The notes under the pieces were generated by a model that saw only the letters and a program-made list of their open reading frames with translations, searched no databases and was not told where the DNA came from. From the NCBI GenBank assembly GCA_964007475.1, contig OZ023274.1, positions 83,111,346 through 83,175,345 on the forward strand: a DNA stretch of 64,000 nucleotides. Direction: 5' to 3'. The first letter of the stretch is position 1. Each line of letters begins with the position of its first letter. Origin of the DNA: Hybos culiciformis. Lineage: Eukaryota > Arthropoda > Insecta > Diptera > Hybotidae. The translations under genes were made by a program, and so were the position numbers. Below, piece by piece: positions 13,044 through 23,900 of the stretch.

Positions 13044-14410
13044 TTTGATATGAAATTGATTAAAAATAAAATTATACCATAGATAAGTTTCAAAAAGTAT
13101 TTTCAAATTAAGTCATTTATTGAATTATTATGAAACAAGCGATATTGAAAATTCAGAATATATAGGTATTAAGTTCCAAAAATATAGCAAGTGCTTTAAA
13201 TAAAATGAGTTTATATGAAATCTGGCTTCATAAAATTTTTACCATTATTATCTATTTTTTTTTTCACAATAAATTCTTAGTACCTTAGTAGAATAAACTT
13301 TATTTCCTCAGGAGAACTTTCTAACAAAAGAAAGACATATTACTCCTAGTCCTAGATATACATAGTACGCGTAGATCATACTTGGAACGCGTAGTATTTT
13401 TTTGTAAATATATATATTCGCTATTATTTTTAAGTTAAATGGTAAAATGTATTATGTCGTACAGAAAACAATAGCTTAACTTGGTGGGTAAATATATAAA
13501 AATTTCAATTTTATTATAAGTCGTAATTAATAAACCCAGTTGCTCCTACATTATTTTGAAAGTTAATTTTAAGGAATTGTTTTATTTAATCTAAAACAAA
13601 AATTATGAATATAGATATATCTTATATTAGAAAAATGTACATCTGGTATTTGAATATACCTACCTCGAAAAGAATTCATAAAGTGATATATCATAACATC
13701 ATTAACGTATCACTTCTCTAATAAAATTAAAATACATTTAATTTTTCCATATTTTATTATTATAATTTTATTTAAAATATATGGAGCACCGGCATAATGT
13801 TCAATAAGGTGATTATAGGAAAGTGTTTATTTTTGAATTTTTAAATAAAACCGTACTGTCTGTCAAATATAAATTCACATTTAACATTAGCACAATTTTT
13901 TATTGAATTTCAACATTTCTCTTTTCATTGATTATTATGATTATTATATTCATAATATTACATATCATCTTATTTTATTTTATTAGCATTAAAACCTAAT
14001 ACTAGTTAAGTCTTATAGTCTAAGTCTATTTATCCTTATGTTAGAATGGTTAAATGTTTTTTAGGAAAATATTTGATTTTCCTTATATATTGATACAACA
14101 TGATTTTTTAATACGTACATTGTACAGCTTAAAAATTACAAATAAATCAAAAATGTCTCCAGTTAATTAACGAATTATTTGCAAGAAATAAAAAAAAAAA
14201 AATAAAAATAAATTACATGTCCCTGTATGAATTTAATACATGTATTTAATTCACTTTCTTTCAAAAATCAATTTATGGTTTTGCTGAATTTATATATTCA
14301 CTTAATAACTTTTTTGTAAAATTCGATTTGTTACAGCAAAATAATTATAAACCAGAATTTAGAACATTAAACTAAAAAGAATTAAGTACATAAATTTATT
14401 TTTAATGTAA

Positions 14411-15005
14411 TGCTGTTTAAAATGTTTTGTTTTTTTTTATAACGATCAATACAAATAAATTACTTTGTTATTTTGCTTGATCCTGATCGAATGTTTTAAT
14501 TATTTTTTTTCGAATTTTTAACTAATAATGTATTATAAAATCTCTTAAAATTCGAATATAAATTGTGAAAAGCGTTTACAACTAACAAATTATTTAACCT
14601 TACTATTACTACCTACTTCATTATTTCCGATTAAGCAAAACAACATAAAAACTTTAGTAGATATTTTTATCAATTTCAGATTCTAAGTAAGAAAAAAACA
14701 AAAAAAATAAAGATAATAAGATTTTTTAGGGAATAAAATGAGCTAAGTAGTTATATGCAAGGATAAATTTATGGGTGCAAATGAAAACTGAGCGTATTAT
14801 TAAAAAAAATCAGAAAATCAAAGATGCGAATATATTAAGTAGTGTGAAAGAGTTCTTATAGATATTTTAAATATCTTTTCTGATAAGTAATTTGACACAA
14901 TAAAATGTTAAATTATTTTATAAAATCTTATTAGATGGCGCTTAGATCAAAATGTATATTCTTTTACATTGTAATTTAATGTTTATATTAATAACGTTGG
15001 AAATT
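14411..15005. other. Spacer downstream of the exonuclease gene
   Basis: AT-rich sequence between the duplication and the stop codon of the minus-strand exonuclease. It contains AGATGGCGCT at 14933-14942, only about 65 bp past the stop codon and so possibly inside the 3' untranslated region. An AATATA-type sequence on the minus strand near 14980-14990 could serve as a variant poly(A) signal, but no canonical AATAAA is obvious close to the stop. Nothing else is seen. Confidence 0.4.
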
Positions 15006-15737
15006 TTAATTTGCTTCAAATTGTTGTCTTTTGGAGTACAATGGACGTTTCATTTTTATGTTGTAAGCTGTTCTTAGTTTGATGAAAACATTCAATATTG
15101 CATAAACGTCTGCTGCAGCATAAAAAATTTGTTCTTCATGTAAGGGGATATGGGACCAATCACTTAAAGTTATTTTCTTATTTTTTTCCAAATCAATACC
15201 ACAAACTATGTTTGATAGTTCTTTTAAACTAATTCCAACATTGAAATTATTAAGTATGTTGTATATCGATTCTAATTCAATGGTTCTTTGCAATATTTTC
15301 ACGATGTCTGGAAATCCAAAATCTTTAGATAATTTTGTTAAATCAGGCCGAACACCTTTTCCGACAAATAAAATTTTTTTATTATTGAGCAATGAAAAAA
15401 GTTTTTCTGGTAAATTATTTTCAATACTAAAAACGTAAATATAGTTATTGGCAATCAGACCTAGTTGAATTACCGCTGTCTTTGGCAATAACGCACCTTT
15501 TTCAGTTCCTGGAGGCCATTCAATATCAATTGATATTGGAACAAATCTTTTTGTAGGTCCAATCACTTTTAACAAAATTGTATCACAAATTGAGTTAATT
15601 TCGTTTACTTTTGAAATGTATAGTACGATCATGCACCGCAAACTAATATTTTCACGAATTATGTATCTTGATGTTTTCTTCTTCCTTGGCCTTCCGAAAG
15701 TTAGCTTTGACATTAAGTTTGAAAGTTCTTCATTCAT
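15006..15737 (-). CDS. DEDDy 3'-5' exonuclease, WRN-exonuclease-like
   Basis: This 243-residue single-exon frame carries the complete active site of a DnaQ-fold 3'-5' exonuclease. Exo I is SIDIEW with D71 and E73. Exo II is GKGVRPDLTKL with D132. Exo III is QIFYAAAD with Y206 and D210. Together with the W194 region (LSDWSHIPL) this is the DEDDy arrangement of the Werner-syndrome exonuclease family, which removes nucleotides from recessed 3' DNA ends, or of its RNA-processing relatives. No helicase or HRDC domain follows, as in insect stand-alone WRN exonucleases. A basic GRPRKKK stretch (residues 15-21) resembles a partial AT-hook or nuclear-localisation signal. The start is preceded by GGAACAAAATGA, a good animal context. 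An acceptor-like TTTCTTTGTAG about 40 bp upstream leaves open a further 5' exon. There are no neighbouring genes. The lack of introns could mean a retrocopy, but the frame is intact with all catalytic residues. Substrate is inferred only. Confidence 0.87.
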   Translation of the reverse strand: MNEELSNLMSKLTFGRPRKKKTSRYIIRENISLRCMIVLYISKVNEINSICDTILLKVIGPTKRFVPISIDIEWPPGTEKGALLPKTAVIQLGLIANNYIYVFSIENNLPEKLFSLLNNKKILFVGKGVRPDLTKLSKDFGFPDIVKILQRTIELESIYNILNNFNVGISLKELSNIVCGIDLEKNKKITLSDWSHIPLHEEQIFYAAADVYAILNVFIKLRTAYNIKMKRPLYSKRQQFEAN

Positions 15738-16556
15738 TTTGTTCCCAAAACAATTGCGTAATTTAAAATAATTAATGTGTTTCTACAAAGAAAGACAAAT
15801 TCAAACTAAGAAAAATAAATTAAATTTAAGAGATTTTATAATGCAGAAAAATAAGTTTTGCATTCCAGGGTTGTCACTTCTGTGTTTCCTAAATAGAGTA
15901 CATATATTAATGAAAAAATTGCAGTATCCCAGGTTAAATTGTAGTAGAAATCAAATGAGCGATTTTCATTGACTATCAACCGATGACAAATTACTATAAA
16001 AAAAAAAAATTGTACAAATGAGATATTTTTTAATTCTGAATTCCACATTTCGTCTTAATTCTTCATATTAAGTCATGAACTTATAGTGAGTCATGAACTT
16101 ATAGTGAGTCATGAACTTAGCGAAATATCAAAATGTTTATCTTTTTACTTTTTTATACTAAGTATAGGTACAGATATAGGTATAGAATATAGATGCCCTC
16201 AACATAACCAAAGCACGCACGATTTTCAAGAACATAGGTACATATATTTTACATCTCATCTGTGGGTTTAATATTCAAATTATACTTGATGTATGTTCGA
16301 TGTTATTTCTTTAAGTTTTTACGTTTTTATATGATAAAAAGTGGAAAATTTTCTTTGTGAAGCTGCACTGTTGTGAAGCTATGAAGCTAATTGAAGCATT
16401 TACGAACATACATTGATAAATTAACAAACATTTTGAAATTCCAAAAATTTTTATTTTTATTACATTGCTTTTATGAAAATATTGAATTTTCCGTACAAAA
16501 AGTGTACGAAAAATCTTAAAATGTATTTTTGCGTTATACTTCGGACCTTTACAGTA
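15738..16556. other. Upstream spacer of the exonuclease gene
   Basis: AT-rich sequence between the exonuclease start and the foldback element. The only structured feature is the short tandem repeat at 16071-16120. Open frames on both strands have no recognisable domains and overlap each other, so I treat them as chance. Any promoter of the minus-strand exonuclease would lie in the first few hundred bases here. No clear core element is visible. Confidence 0.4.
16071..16120 (+). repeat. 18-bp tandem repeat, about 2.7 copies
   Basis: The unit AGTCATGAACTTATAGTG occurs at 16071, 16089 and (partial) 16107 without a mismatch in the full copies, which suggests a young minisatellite. Confidence 0.9.
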
Positions 16557-16950
16557 CACGGAGAGAAATCCAATCAGATATTATGATTATGACGATTGTA
16601 CATATGCGTAAAGCAGTCAGAGAACTCAGCTCTTAATAACTAATCATAAACCGTAAATATTAATCATAAACAATGACTAAGGGTAAAAACAATCACTATG
16701 ACTGAAAAATCATAAATCCTGCAACCCAATAATATCGATTTCATTTCTTACGTCTTAAAAGCGAGTAATGGCTGCTATTTTACATAAGAAAATAAAATTT
16801 AAGTTTTTTTTATTAATTTTTTTTATTTAATTTTTTTTTATTTAATTTTCATTTATTTAATTTTTTTTAATTTTATTTTAATATTTTTTTTATTTATTAA
16901 ATTTTATTATTATATTTTTATTAAATTTACAATTTTATTTCTTATGTCTT

Positions 16951-17017
16951 CTTCCGGATTCGAACCTGGGTCTTTAGCATTGCAATCCGCCAACACTACC
17001 ACTCAGCTACGGTATTG
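16951..17017 (-). other. tRNA-like sequence (A and B box), left arm of foldback element
   Basis: On the minus strand TAGCTGAGTGGTAGTG (16994-17009) fits a pol III A box, and GGTTCGAATCC (16956-16966) is a perfect B box, at normal tRNA spacing. The D-loop and T-loop signatures are good. The T stem has mismatches and the anticodon loop (around ATTGCAA) does not fold into a standard seven-base loop. It is therefore more likely a tRNA-derived promoter or pseudogene than a functional tRNA. Its anticodon region looks closest to tRNA-Cys (GCA), but that is uncertain. Confidence 0.5.
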
Positions 17018-17071
17018 AAATTTAAAATGTACATAAAATAGAAAATATAAATTTGGTATACACATTTTCTG

Positions 17072-17120
17072 TGTGGTGTATTGGCTATTTGTAATGTTAA
17101 GGACGCAGGTTCGAATCCCG
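17072..17120 (+). other. tRNA-like sequence (B box), right arm of foldback element
   Basis: A plus-strand sequence with perfect B box GGTTCGAATCC (17108-17118) preceded by GTGGTGTATTGGCTATTTGTAA-like sequence. It aligns with the left-arm tRNA-like sequence over about 45 bp but has a decayed A box. It is followed by A-rich then T-rich sequence that could terminate pol III. It is a second, diverged, oppositely oriented copy of the same tRNA-derived module. Confidence 0.45.
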
Positions 17121-17478
17121 AGAAAGCAAAAAAATTTTGGTTTTTTATTTTTTTTTAGCGACATTACAGAGAATTTCAACTATGTACTATTATTTTAGTA
17201 ATTAAAGTAAATAATCTGAATTTTAATCACCGAAAATAAAATAAAAAGTGAAAAAAAAATGTTTTTGTATTAATCATAACTTATGACTAGCATGATTAAG
17301 CATCATAACTTATGATTTCAGGTAAATCATAAGATAATCACGATGTATAACGTAGTAATTATATGCAAAGATTATTCATCTTGCGCGAAGATTTTTAATC
17401 ATAGGGCTATTTTTTCGTTATGATTAGGAGTCTATGACTGATATAATCATATTGAATGAAAAGGCATTTCTCTGCGTG

Positions 17479-20400
17479 TACGGTAGTAAAATCAAATCAA
17501 ATACAGTAAATTTCTGTAATTATAGTAAAGTGGTAGCCCTGATTGAGACATTTCAGATAACCATCACATTAACATTTTCTTATCATTAATAATACGTTAA
17601 TTTGTATAAAATACACACTTGTTTTTTTTTTTTTTTGCTCAATGAAATAATGTACCTAACTATATGAAATATGAAAACATCAATGAAGTATTATAATAGT
17701 GTTTCCAGTTACGATTACGGTTTTGATCTTTATTATTGATTTGTTAAAAAAAAGGTAATTAATATTATATATTCTCAGAAGAATTTATGCTTGTTGTTTT
17801 ATATAAAGACCAAGGATAGCTTATTAATTTATGAGATGGCTTTAAATACTGTTTTTTGTATATACTATACTAATCAAATCACTAATAAAATGTTAACCAA
17901 TTGAATAAAAATGTGAACTGATCAAAATTTAAAAGAAAAATATTATTTATGAAGTCACCAATAAAATTTCATTATTTCGGAAGAAATAGAAAACATTTTA
18001 TTTAAGTATTTTAAAAATCTATTTTTCTTTTTTTGCTATCTAAAAAAAGGGTGGAATTGTATAAATTTTACGCCAAACTCTTATTTTCCCTTTTTTTAAT
18101 TTTCAATCAATTCCGTAAATTTTTAATTAAAGTATTTTCATGTGATATTATAAAAAAACAAATAGTTAAATTTAATAATAATTATAATAAAACAGAAAAA
18201 AAAAATCTAAAATCCATATTTTACGAATTTAAATAGTATAAAATAATTTTTCTAACAAACGTCCGATTTTTTGTTAAAAATTTCTTTTTAAAACTCAAAC
18301 ACATATATCATTATTACCTAAAGCTATTAAGCAAATAATATGAGTGAAGATCACGCAATCTTTTAACCCGTAAGGATATGCATTTTTATGTATTTATAAA
18401 ATTCAAAAAAGGAATCTCTTTTCCTACTAATATAAATTTTGAATTCAATATTAAAGTGTATATAGTATATTTTGCTTCATTTAAATTGTAATAAAAAAGA
18501 GCTTGAAATCTTATATTCCTAATATTAGTGGCTGCTATACAGTATGAATTCACTGTTATTCGCTGTTGTTTAACAGTTAGCAAAAGTCAGAGTTATGTGG
18601 CTTCAAATGATTGCGGAGAACTGAGTTTATAATTATTTACTATTGTATTTACTATTAGTATTGTTAGTTGCTAGAAAATATACTAATTAATAATTATATA
18701 ATAAGTCTTGAATTAAAAAAATAAATATACATTCGTGAAATGTTTTTTTGAGATATTAGTTAAATAGAAAATTTTTTAAGAATTTAAGCCATTTGCAATC
18801 AATATTAATGGTTCGAACGTAGAAATGTATTTTGAAAAGTGTCCAAGATCTCTTGCAATAATAGCAGTTAATGAAATAAAAATATTTTTCTTATAGTTTA
18901 AAATCCAAAAACATGCTACAATTTTTTTTTATGTAGAAATGGATTATTATGATATGTACTTAAATAAAATTGCTATTGGATTTAATTTTTATTCTATTCA
19001 ATAGTTTTTTTTTTTTTAACTTTAATTGTAGTTTATGAATATTAGAGTTGAAAGTAAATAAAAGGAGTTACTTAAAATTATCAAAATTTTTTTTTAAATA
19101 TCCTTTTATTTTTATGAATATCCGTTTTCTGTTTCTTTTCCGTTTTCAAGTCGTAATTTTAACCAGACAAAAATTATTAAACGAAAATAAAACTATCATT
19201 AGATGTTTTAAAACAAATCAAAATAAAAAAAAAAAAAGGCCAACAACGACCGACATACCTTTAAGGTAAAATTTAGTTTGAAAATAAAAATCAAATTGTA
19301 AATTTTTTTTTTTTTGTTAACTTCCTGCCCCTAAGGGAAACATCAATGTTAAAGTTACACCCATATTAATTCAGCCATATTATTTTTTTTGTTATCATTG
19401 TTGAATTTTTTATTCAAAAAATAAAAATTTACAAAATTTGATTTATAAAATTATGGTAAATGATTTACAAAAAGAAGCATAAATTAAAGACGAATTGGAG
19501 TTTTAAATTAAATATGTAATAGATATAAAAAAGAAAATTTTATTGAAGAATTTATGTTTTTTAATAAGTTATAGATTTTTTTCAGAATTTAATATCGTAA
19601 TAATTTTTATAATGTTTGACCGGTCAAATCGGTCAAAAAGTTAATTGGCTTAAATTCTCTTTCCTCATTCTGTTTATTAATATATTTTTCATTTAAATTA
19701 AGAGTTAAAAGTAAAGAATATTTGCTTATTCTACGAATGACATAAGAGGCGAATTTTTTTATAAACAATATTATCATATATGTAATGTAGCATACGATTT
19801 CATTGGTTTTTGGTGATTACTGAGAAATTTTATCATCGTTTTAATATTAAAACATATTAACTTCAACTATAAATATTTTATTTACTTAATGTTTATAAGT
19901 TTTAGTAAGTAAGATATTAATCAGAAATTATTTTGAATAAACAATATATAAATTCAAAAAAATGCTATCAAATATTTCCGATTAACAAAATAAAATTTTT
20001 TATTCAGAATATAATAATTATAATAAATGATGAAATAATTATTAACTTTGCATCAAGCATAAACCTTAAAATGCATAAATTAAAAATGTAGCATAATTAT
20101 ATACATATTGTTTATATTAGGTTCATAAATACATTTATGTATATTATTTGGATAAAATTTTAGATTTAGATATTTCAATTAGGTAGGTACTATAAAAATT
20201 TGTTCTCAAAAATTTTAGGTAGGACTTGATTTGTTGTTATATGCAAGCAAAGAATATTGATAATTTGTCACTATAATTCATTTATAAACAAATATTTTTA
20301 ACGATAGAATTTATAAAAAAGACACATAAGCATAAATTGTTATATCCACTTAAAAAATATCACATTACTGAAAATTATTTTTAATTTTTTTATATTCTTC

Positions 20401-20841
20401 AAAAAAAATTATATATGTATTTCTTAAACGCATTAGGCCCTAGAAGTATCAACATTTTTTATTTTTAAATTCATATGTTTGACATTTCTCGATTTCTATT
20501 AATTTAGTTCTATTAATTTAGTTCTATTAATTTAGTTAAACAAAATGGCTTTTCTGGGATTATATAGGAGAGCACTATTTTTACTATTTTTAGTACATAA
20601 TCATTGAAATAATTATTTATAAGTTAACTTTGAAAGATATTGTATATTAAGGCAAATTTATGAAGAGTAGATTTTATTATTACTAAGATAATAATTATTA
20701 AAGTGAATATTTTATTCCTATTTCCATATTTTGCTAAGTTTCCACAAATTTTTCTTATAATCGATTTACATATTTATTTAACTCATATCATAAGAAATCA
20801 ATGTTTTTTAAAAGCAAATAATATTTAACAATAAATTTTAG
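17479..20841. other. AT-rich spacer
   Basis: No gene recognised. Open frames here (for example 18386-18583 minus, 19048-19269 plus) are low-complexity or lack domains. A 14-bp perfect palindrome TTTGACCGGTCAAA lies at 19615-19628 with a further GGTCAAA half-site six bases on. A 14-bp tandem repeat lies at 20494-20535. Confidence 0.5.
20494..20535 (+). repeat. 14-bp tandem repeat, three perfect copies
   Basis: Unit TTCTATTAATTTAG at 20494, 20508 and 20522 with no mismatches. Confidence 0.9.
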
Positions 20842-20948
20842 AACATACCTGGTCTTTTTCGCATTGGGATTTTACATTTCGTCCGAACAGTATGTAATAA
20901 TATTTTTAATAGTAGGTGACGCAGTGTATCCATACTTTATTATTACAG
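20842..20948 (+). CDS. Candidate internal exon of a membrane protein
   Basis: This 107-nt segment is bounded by a T-rich acceptor (AAATTTTAG) and a near-consensus donor (TTACAG|GTAATA). In the frame starting at 20843 it is fully open, while the frame starting at its first base hits a TGA. The translation is strongly hydrophobic and not low-complexity, including LVFFALGFYISSEQYV and IIFLIVGDAVYPYF, which would make one or two membrane segments. The segment is visibly GC-richer than its flanks. Implied phases are one base at the start and one at the end. I do not recognise the protein. A chance frame between chance splice sites is the alternative and cannot be excluded without transcripts. Confidence 0.35.
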
Positions 20949-23900
20949 GTAATAATCATTGGAAAAAAAAAATATTCGCTTCAAGCTAAGTTAAAAAAAA
21001 ACATACTACAGTAGCAAAATAAAAAAATAATTAGCATATTTTCATTGATGTTTTCGATTGAACTGTTGCGTAATTTTTGTATCTTGATATTATGTGTTTT
21101 AATTATCGGGAAAAAGTTATAAAAAAGTTATTTTCACCAGTATGTGCCATCACTTCTTAAAAAATTATTTTTTTGTAATAAAATCGTTTTTTTATAAATA
21201 AAAATATAAACCTAATTTTTTTTTTGATAATTTCGGGAATTTAATATTCGTAAAGAATAACTATCAAACTTTCAAACTTCTAGCCGATCTGTTTAAGCCA
21301 CAGCAGAGACTTTCAAACTTCTAGTCGACTTCTAGGATTTAAGAAATTTTAAAAAAGCTCAATAAAAATACAAACTTAAATGCAAAATTTATTGAAAGAA
21401 TAAAAAATAACTTTTGATAATTAATACAATATATTTTGAATAATATAATATATCAGTGTGGAAGTTTTGTTAAAAATCTTTGTGAAATGTAGGGTTTTAC
21501 TATTTTGATGAGCATTTAAAAAAAATAATTCGAGGCTTTATCTGATTTTTGATTGTCCCAGTCCCTAAAGTCTACAAATCAAAATTGTATAGGTTTACGT
21601 ACACAAAAACAAATCTTATAAAATTCTGTCTATGCAATACAATTAGAATCTAGAATATAAATGACATTAATATCAACATATTAAAACATATTACACATAT
21701 GAGTTTTTTTTTTTTTTATTTATTGTTTCAAAAGAATATAATTCATAGTACATTTCAAGTAACAAAATACAATTTCATATGAACATTATAAAATATAGTA
21801 TAAAATAGGAAAAAAATTCATTATATATAAATCCTTATTATACAAAAAACCAGCTTATTTTTTAATAGGAATTCATAGTAATTAATTTAAACTTAACTTA
21901 CTTTACAATAAAAATATTCCAAATTTAAGTATTTGTTATATTAACTTAAGATAAAATAAGAAAATTTTAACACAAGACACTTGTTACTATAATTAAATAA
22001 TATATTGCTCCAGCACCATAGAGGTATTATAGGAGCAGTGTGAAGGAGCAGTCTTTTGTAGTTTTATGCAAAATAATTTTAACGTAAACACAAACATAAT
22101 AATTTAATAATATAAATTATGCAAATAAAATCTTGTATTTGTTTAAGGTAAAAAAATATTTTTTTTGATAAAGTAATAAATACAAAACAGACGACTTTTA
22201 TATAACTTATTATTGTAAGCCAGTCAACATATTTATTGGTTAATTAGATTTTTATTAAAAATTATAGCTGATCTGACCCTACCCTGATGCTCAGGTATGT
22301 TTTAATCTTCCAACATTTCACACCTTTCTGTCCCTAAAAACAATTCCAAATAAATAACCTTAAGAAGCAACTGCTAATTCAGCTAATTTTAAACTCTTTC
22401 CGTTTATTTTTTGTTTTTTTAAATTTTTCGAAAATTAGAGAAATTCACTAGAAACTTATAATTAAAAAAACCAGCCATATAAATGAAGAAAAATTAAATT
22501 TACATTTGGACATTGAATAATCTGAAGTTGTAAGTTGAAATTCCAAAAGAAATATAAAATAAATAAATGAAAACTAAATTATAATTGTATTATTAACTAT
22601 GGATTAACTAGGTTTACATATTAAGTAATTTAACATTTAGCATTTACATAATAAGTAATTTAACATTTAGCATTTACATATTAAGTAATTTTAAATTTGA
22701 GATGACTTAAATATTTTGGTTCTTTTTTAGTAAATGTTCTGATTTTTAGAATTTCTGAAAGTGTATCAAGTCGTATCATCTGACAATTTTAAATTAGTTC
22801 TACAAAATTTTAGAATTTATTGATTTAACTAAACAAAGATTTTATAATAATAATAATAACAATAATAATAATTAATTATAAATTTTCTAATGCCACGACA
22901 GAATTGTTTTTATTTTAATTATAATTTTTTGTTTGATGATGTTAAAATAAATTAATTGCATTATAATGTATGTTTACAATATCAATTTCGGAGTATAACA
23001 TAAAATAAACAAAAATTAGGAAGATAATAAATTTTTCATTAATCAAATTGAATTCGAAAATTCATGATGGTTTGTTTAAATAATTTTTAAAGTTATTTTC
23101 ATGACATGATATTGATTTGAAAAAAAAAAAATATATATAAATAAATAAATAAAGGGTCAAAAATTTCGTTTATATTTTTTTTTTAATTTTTATTTATTTT
23201 CTTTTATTTTTAACACATATATCATAAATTTTACTTTTATTATGTCTAAAAATTTATCAGTTACCGCAGCCACTTCAATTAAAAAGTGCCAAAGGCTTTA
23301 AATTTTTTGTGTTAAAGGATTAAAGTTGAAGTTTTTTTTTGTTTTTTAATTTTTTATTTACAACAAATTTTATTAATAGATAACAAACTGTGTTTTGACT
23401 TTTATTTATTTTTGTTTTTTCAACATTAAAATTAAATTAATAATTTAAATTAAGTTTTATGAGTTTAGTACTGTTTTTGGGTTAAATTTATGCATAACAG
23501 TGACTTCGTAAATTTATTGGATTTGTGTTCGACTGCTGCCAAAACTTATTCCACTTATAAAAGGTGCATTGTGACCAATCAGGGTTTTATGGTCCATTAT
23601 TTAAATTTTAATAATAGCTATAAAGTTTTAGATTCTTTTTAGAAATCATAAGGTTTAAAACTTAAAATTGAAATTACGAAGATTTATTAGAAATTATTTT
23701 ATATTTAGAAGTAAAAAACAAAAATTTTAATTTTTTATAAATATTTTAATTTATACATTCCAATGGTGTAATTTATGTATTAGACATAATTAGTGATATA
23801 TATTTAAAAAACCGTGTTGTTTAGTTTATATATGTGCAAGTAGTATGTTTATAAAATAAAATCTAAAAGTTAAATTTTAGAATATCGTCATTTCAATATA

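Larger units (their letters stand above)
8959..14410 (+). repeat. Tandem segmental duplication, copy 2 (5.45 kb)
   Basis: Second, apparently identical copy of 3500-8951. Copies 1 and 2 are separated by seven bases (8952-8958, aattttt) that match neither flank of the unit. The lack of any shared sequence at the junction points to end joining or template switching rather than recombination between repeats, if the duplication is real. Contents mirror copy 1: hAT-type element at 11924-12687 and hairpin at 12914-13043. Confidence 0.95.
16557..17478. mobile_element. Foldback/MITE-like element with tRNA-like arms, 922 bp
   Basis: The termini CACGGAGAGAAAT (left) and, on the reverse strand, CACGCAGAGAAAT (right) form an inverted repeat flanked on both sides by TA, compatible with a TA target duplication as in Tc1/mariner-type MITEs. 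Subterminal zones hold many ATCATAA motifs in opposite orientations at the two ends. The inner arms carry tRNA-like sequences pointing outwards (minus strand near 16951-17017, plus strand near 17072-17120). The centre is a T-rich track. No transposase is encoded. Superfamily assignment is tentative. Confidence 0.6.

Noticed and set aside
16951..17017. Functional tRNA gene
   Set aside because: A and B boxes are good, but the T stem has mismatches and the anticodon loop does not close to seven bases. It also lies inside a mobile element.
22263..22292. Strong donor CTCAG|GTATGT
   Set aside because: All three frames between the nearest acceptor and this donor contain stops, so it cannot be a coding exon. 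A non-coding exon is possible but unsupported.
23141..23153. CRISPR-like or satellite arrays in short AT repeats (for example the ATAA run here)
   Set aside because: These are simple microsatellites with no spacers of uniform length.
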